Source: Brachycybe producta
Lineage: Eukaryota > Arthropoda > Diplopoda > Playtdesmida > Andrognathidae
Direction of reading: 5' to 3'
NCBI GenBank assembly: GCA_036925085.1
Contig: JAUPFP010000028.1
Coordinates: 350,001 to 414,000, forward strand
Length of the DNA: 64,000 nt
Positions 59,320 through 64,000 of the stretch are shown here, one piece after another (the stretch's first letter is position 1; every line of letters begins with the position of its first letter). Position numbers and translations under genes: made by a program. The notes beneath the pieces are model-generated. The model ran no database searches. It had not been told where the DNA came from and saw nothing but the letters and a program-made list of their open reading frames with translations.

Positions 59320-62300
59320 ATGAATGGAGCTGAGGTTGCCACCACTCAAAGAACATCTATTTGGGGTAAGAAATGATTGCATAAATAAATATAAGAGTAA
59401 ATGAAACTAATATTATTGTCATGTATGAAATATACAATTCGTGTAAGCTCATAAAATTATGAAAGTTTATGAAAGAAACGTAATTTTTTTAAACCAAAAT
59501 GAAGAATAAATTGAAACTTTAACGAGTATGCAACATTTCTCCTAACCAATGCTCCAATCTATTAATCAAAGTATAAAGAGATAAATAAGTAACTAAATAA
59601 AGTAGCTAAATCGTTTAAAATTAAATATCCTAGAATTAATGATTGCTAAGTTTTTTTTACATGAAACTTCTTATTAAAAGTTCATGAGTTTTGCATTACT
59701 TTTGACTTAGCAACTGTTAAAAACTTTAGCTGCTTGTTAGTAATATAGCAAAATAAACTTAAAAAATTAAACAAATTTGTAGAAAAAAAAATGAAAAAGT
59801 TAATAAATTTTAAAAACTAAGGTTTAAATTGAAATTTCTTCTTTTTAAGAGAAACTATTTTTTTTTTTCTAAGCTGTTTTTTTTTAAATACAATAACTTT
59901 TTGAATTCTCTACCAATTATTTCATTTTTGTACAAAAGACATTTTGATATGTTGTTAATAAAATATGTACCGGTAGCTTTCTAGTTATTGAAATATTCAA
60001 TTTTAAACAATAGACAGTGCCACCAAGGTATACTTTGATTATAATTATGACTGAGGCGTGGTTCTAAGACGTAATGTCTAGTAAAACACAATTTTCAAAT
60101 TGTTACGTTAACAATTATTTTAACAAATATTGTCTTGTAAACATCGTTAACCATATCCACATATTATTCAAATTTTTAACGAAATTTGAATTTGTAAAAT
60201 GTTGCTTCAAATGAAACGTTTCCATTATGCAAATCTTTGCTAGCAACTTTTTATTCCATAAAATAAATATCTAAAATTTATTTATTAAAAAGGAAAATCC
60301 CGAAAATTCGAGAAGCGACATTTTGTTGACTACTTTCAAATATATTTTTTTCCCTTTATTTATGTACTTTAATGTGAGAAATATGTTTCTTGCAGTGTTA
60401 GCAAAGTAGGAAGTAAAAAAGAAAACAAGTATTTCTCTTTTCTAAATAAGAAAAAAAAAACCAAAAATATGAGCACGATTCACTTGTCAGAAAATATATC
60501 TAAATGCTGCTGAACAGACAGAATGAACATATTTTCAAATAAAATTCACAACTATGAAGCATACATAACATTCATCATGCCCATCATAGCAAATTGAAAA
60601 GGAAGATGAAAAAAAAAAAAAACTGCAAGGAAGAAAATGTCAAAAAAAAAAAAAAGCATCTGCCGAAAATGTTAAAAAACATACATTGTTAAAAAAAAAA
60701 TGTAGCAATTTTACTTCAGAAATTCAAAAGAAAATGATTTTTTCTAAAATAAAAATGTTTTGAAAGAACGAAAAGTAAAAAGCAAATCGTGTTTTAGTTC
60801 TGGTTGAGTCTAGAATCAACTCAAAATAGACAAAAATAGACAACAACAACAAAAAATGATGAACTTTTTCAAATTCCAAAAAAATATCAATCTTGAATAG
60901 AACTGATATGCAAGACACACATTGCAGGTTATTCGAACAAGTATAACATGGTTAATTAACCAAGCATAGCAGTAAACATCCTGACTGCAAACTAGAATTT
61001 TTTTTAAAAAAAAAAAGTTAAAGAAACATGCTTCTTATATTAGTATACAGCTTCATATTACCCTATCAATTATTTGTATTTCTTAACAATGTGTACTTGC
61101 TTACACACACAATAAATGTGAGGTGATTGGCCCGTTCACGCTTCATCTTTTTTATTATTTTTTTTAAAAAAAAATGAAGTCTCGATCAGAAAAAAAAAAA
61201 AAATTCAGACACAACTAAACAAAATGATTAACAAAATCATTTCAGTTTTTGACTAGATGCGCCGAAGTTCTCAATCAAGAGAACCATGGAGAGAGTATCT
61301 TCATGTCTTGGTTTCATAGCTAATCGTATTTTATGTTTGTCGTATTTATCAGGACAATACGTAGAATGGCAAGAAATAAAGGAGAAAACATTGGCTTGTC
61401 TTCGAAGTATCTGGCACTGGCTAACGGGCCAAAATCAACTGTCTAAATGTGAAAAACCTAAATTGTTCTTGTTTGTAGCATGGGATCAGATATGTTTATG
61501 GCTGTGTTCGAAAAAATTCAGTAAGTAATTTCGTTTACTTTTTAACAGGGTTTATTGAACTGTGAACACCTTGATTATTCTGACTTTCTGGATCAAAATT
61601 AAGAAAAACTATAAAAATGTTTTAGAAACCAGAAGGGTATAGCTCAATCACTGATTCACTGAAGGGTAATTTCAATTTAATCACTTTTAAAAACAAGCTT
61701 TTAAAATCAGTTTTTGCGAGTGATCCCAACTTTAAACAGACGTCATTTCTTACATTTTTTTTTCTCCATATAAAACGTTTATCTTGAAAGATATCAACAT
61801 TCGACTGAGCCACCGTTCTAAACTCTAAAACATTTTCCAAATTTTCTCTTCATTTTGTGCCTGGAAAACAGATTAATAAGAGTTCGGATTCGTCACATTA
61901 AAACTGTGATGCGCTACATGCTTTGATATTTACATGCTCATAATATTTAAAAGTGTTTTAGAAACTAGAAAAGTAACTGAATTACTTACGATATTTTCAT
62001 GTTCATATATCTATAAATGAATAGAGAAAAGAGACTGATGATTCGCAAATTAGAAAATGCCCTAAAAGATTAATTTTAAAGACATCAATATTAAAATGCT
62101 GTGATTCAGTTTCTTTTCCAGTTTCCAGTGGCGCGCTTATATCTGTTGAGGCCCTTAGGGGCTGTGAGATTTTGGGACCCCCGGAAGAAAATCGCCTCTG
62201 CCAGTTTCTCAATTTCTTCCCAACGTTGCTTTCTAAAATGCATAATAACCAGGGCTCTCATTATAGAAATAACTTTAAATTGTCATATGACAGTAAATTG

Positions 62301-64000
62301 TCATATCTATCTCATAACTTCGTAACAGTCACAAAAGCAAATTACAAAATGTTATTATGACAAATATTGTCATATGACTGCCATTGTTGACTGGTGTACC
62401 ACATAATGCAATAGTCATAAAATAATAGCTCACAAGCCATGACATCATAAGGTATAACTGCCACAACGTTTATGATTTTTTTTTTCTGTGATGAGGTCCC
62501 GGAATTCTATTCTAGTGTTATTTTTTATTGGCATGTTTTGTAATGGTTGCTTAAGTTATAATTATAAACCCATCTTAATAATTATGTATAATCTAATTAA
62601 TATTATTTTTATATTTACAACCAGTGAGTAATTTGTACTTCATAACAGCTGAAAGATACTGCATGTTAAAATGGGTGAAACGAACAATTCCAAAATCTAT
62701 GGTTACTAACTTTCGTGAAGACTGGAAAGACGGAACTGCACTGTGCGCCCTCGTCAATGCACTTGTTCCGGGCACATGTCCAAGATACGATCTTCTGGAC
62801 AAAAGTCAAGAACTCTCTAATATCGAATTAGGACTGAATCTAGCAAAATTGCACTTGAAAGTAAAAGCGGTAAGCGGTTTTTTTTAATTTGGCTAATTAC
62901 TCGGCAAACAGCCTAGAACTAATGCCTGTGGCATAGCATGGCATAAGCAAGGTTTTAGAACATTGCCGTAACATTCTAATAATGTACTTTATTAAAATGA
63001 AGTATAACTTGATTTCAACAAAAGATACTCATAATTTGTGATAAATTACTAATTTCTTTGAATGTTACAGGATGTAACTGCGGAAGATTTTCAAATAATG
63101 ATGGACGATACCGAGATAAAAATAGTAAAGTACATCTCTATACTCCAGTTGGCCCACGAAAAGCGTTTAAAAAGTAGACAGAACCCAGCCATAATAACCG
63201 AACATCCAACTACAGACATTGAGGATGAAATTCAGAATCCCACTTGTTTTGCAAGAGGAATGGGAATCATTTTAGCTCATAAGGGTCAAAAAGCATGGTT
63301 TAATATTTACCTTCATGCAAACCAATGCATGGACATTGTTGTCGAAATCGAAGGACCCGAAAATGATTTTTGCACGAAGAGAATTACGATTCACTCTCCG
63401 AGGAAGACACAAACCATCGACAACTTCGACGACGAAACGACGTTATCTACCGGACGCCAACTGAACATGGATTTCGAATACGAAGTAATGCAGCAGATGG
63501 TAGCAGTTGGATACACTCCGCAAAATACCGGCGACTATAAGGTGTCCATCATCTATCGAGGTCAACATATTCGTGGAAGTCCTTACAATGTCTGGGTAGA
63601 TGAACCGTCTCCAAACAGCTGTACTAAATATAAAAGTGACCACGGTAATAAGATGTTAGGAGTAAATTTGTCTCGACAGGATAGTGGAACATTAACATCG
63701 TATACCACGAAATTCGGAGAACCGATACTCTGCGATCATCCACCTACTAGCAGTAAAATCATCCGTCGTAAGGTGTTGCGTAGCATCGTGTATCGTAATG
63801 GAGAACAGGTTATTCTTCACGGTGACGAGCCATTGCCACCGGACCCAAGAGCTTGGTCGTCTGGAACGAGTGTACAAATTTATGACAGTAGCAACGAAAG
63901 TACGACGAGCGAATGTGGTAATTTCGAAGAAGATTGTCGTAGCACAGTATCGACACCGAACACTGAGACTGCAGAGTACGACCTACTCGAATCTCTACCC
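59320..64000 (+). CDS. CH-domain/filamin-repeat protein, 5' part (runs off the window)
   Basis: Exons: 59320..59365, 61257..61520, 62625..62869, 63071..>64000, phase-consistent GT-AG. The ATG at 59320 is the first Met after an in-frame TGA. About the first 100 residues (MNGAEVATTQRTSIWG, then FIANRILCLSYLSGQYVEW, WHWLTGQNQL, LFLFVAWDQICLWL) are hydrophobic and Trp-rich, not a CH1 domain. Then comes one CH domain resembling filamin CH2 (MLKWVKRTIPKSMVTNFRED, WKDGTALCALVNALVPGTCP), followed by one filamin-type immunoglobulin repeat in exon 4 (GMGIILAHKGQKAWFNIYL ... NTGDYKVSIIYRGQHIRGSP then YNVWVDEP). The rest of the open frame is polar and Ser/Thr-rich. Likely role by family: actin binding or scaffolding. 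Filamins normally have two CH domains and many repeats; insect jitterbug-type CH/filamin proteins are another comparison. The 3' end is missing. Confidence 0.85.
59540..60080. repeat. Family-3 foldback element in filamin-like intron 1
   Basis: Left AACCAATGCTCCAATCTATT then AATCAAAGTATA; right GGTATACTTTGATTATAATT ... GAGGCGTGGTTCTAAGAC, inverted. TAGCTAAATCGTTTAAAATT faces AAATATTCAATTTTAAACAA. Confidence 0.6.
61544..61905. repeat. Family-1 MITE in filamin-like intron 2
   Basis: Contains TTTAGAAACCAGAAGGGTAT then AGCTCAATCACTGATT; the right arm has CTTGAAAGATATCAACATTC, GACTGAGCCACC and ACAGATTAATAAGAGTTCGG. A second partial arm (AGAAACTAGAAAAGTAACTG) lies at 61955..62110. Confidence 0.65.
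62127..62220. mobile_element. hAT-like element end, partial copy
   Basis: CAGTGGCGCGCTTATATCTG followed by TTGAGGCCCTTAGGGGCTG matches the complemented right end of the element at 22639..22949 (CAGTGGCTCGTTTATATCTG, then TTATGGCCCCTAGG). The opposite end is not found. It lies in filamin-like intron 2. Confidence 0.6.

Overview
This is an AT-rich, intron-containing animal nuclear DNA window. Four protein-coding genes can be rebuilt exon by exon: translin (TSN, + strand, 719..1871), the epsilon subunit of adaptor complex AP-4 (AP4E1, - strand, 3820..7462), a corticotropin-releasing-factor binding protein (CRHBP/CRF-BP, + strand, 26534..53523), and the 5' part of a calponin-homology/filamin-repeat protein (+ strand, from 59320 and running off the right edge). 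From memory of the families, the CRF-BP and translin sequences look more arthropod-like than vertebrate-like. AP-4 is present although Drosophila is known to lack it, so a non-dipteran invertebrate bilaterian, possibly a non-insect arthropod, is the best guess. The clade is not proven.

Layout: 0-7.5 kb is gene-dense. TSN and AP4E1 are convergent and have compact exons, with introns mostly of 60-90 bp. From 7.5 to about 25.8 kb there is no credible gene, only AT-rich sequence with transposable-element (TE) remnants: a 940-bp solo LTR with 4-bp target duplications, a second LTR, a LINE tail, a hAT-like MITE, a Tc1/mariner-like MITE and several families of foldback MITEs. CRHBP occupies 26.5-53.5 kb, with a 19.6-kb first intron and further introns full of MITEs. 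53.5-59.3 kb is non-coding apart from a candidate 3'-UTR exon of CRHBP and two possible exons of unknown origin. The filamin-like gene starts at 59.3 kb.

The genes are functionally unrelated: translin is a nucleic-acid-binding component of the C3PO RNase complex, AP-4 epsilon is a trans-Golgi coat subunit, CRF-BP is a secreted neuropeptide-binding protein, and the last is a putative actin-linked protein. The most notable points are: an AP-4 epsilon that ends after the hinge, without an appendage (ear) domain; a 322-residue CRF-BP that keeps all ten cysteines and probably has a 3'-UTR intron; a one-CH-domain filamin-like protein with an unusual hydrophobic/Trp-rich N-terminus; and a set of at least five dispersed inverted-repeat element families. 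One family copy accounts for an oversized AP4E1 intron, and another is split by nested insertions.
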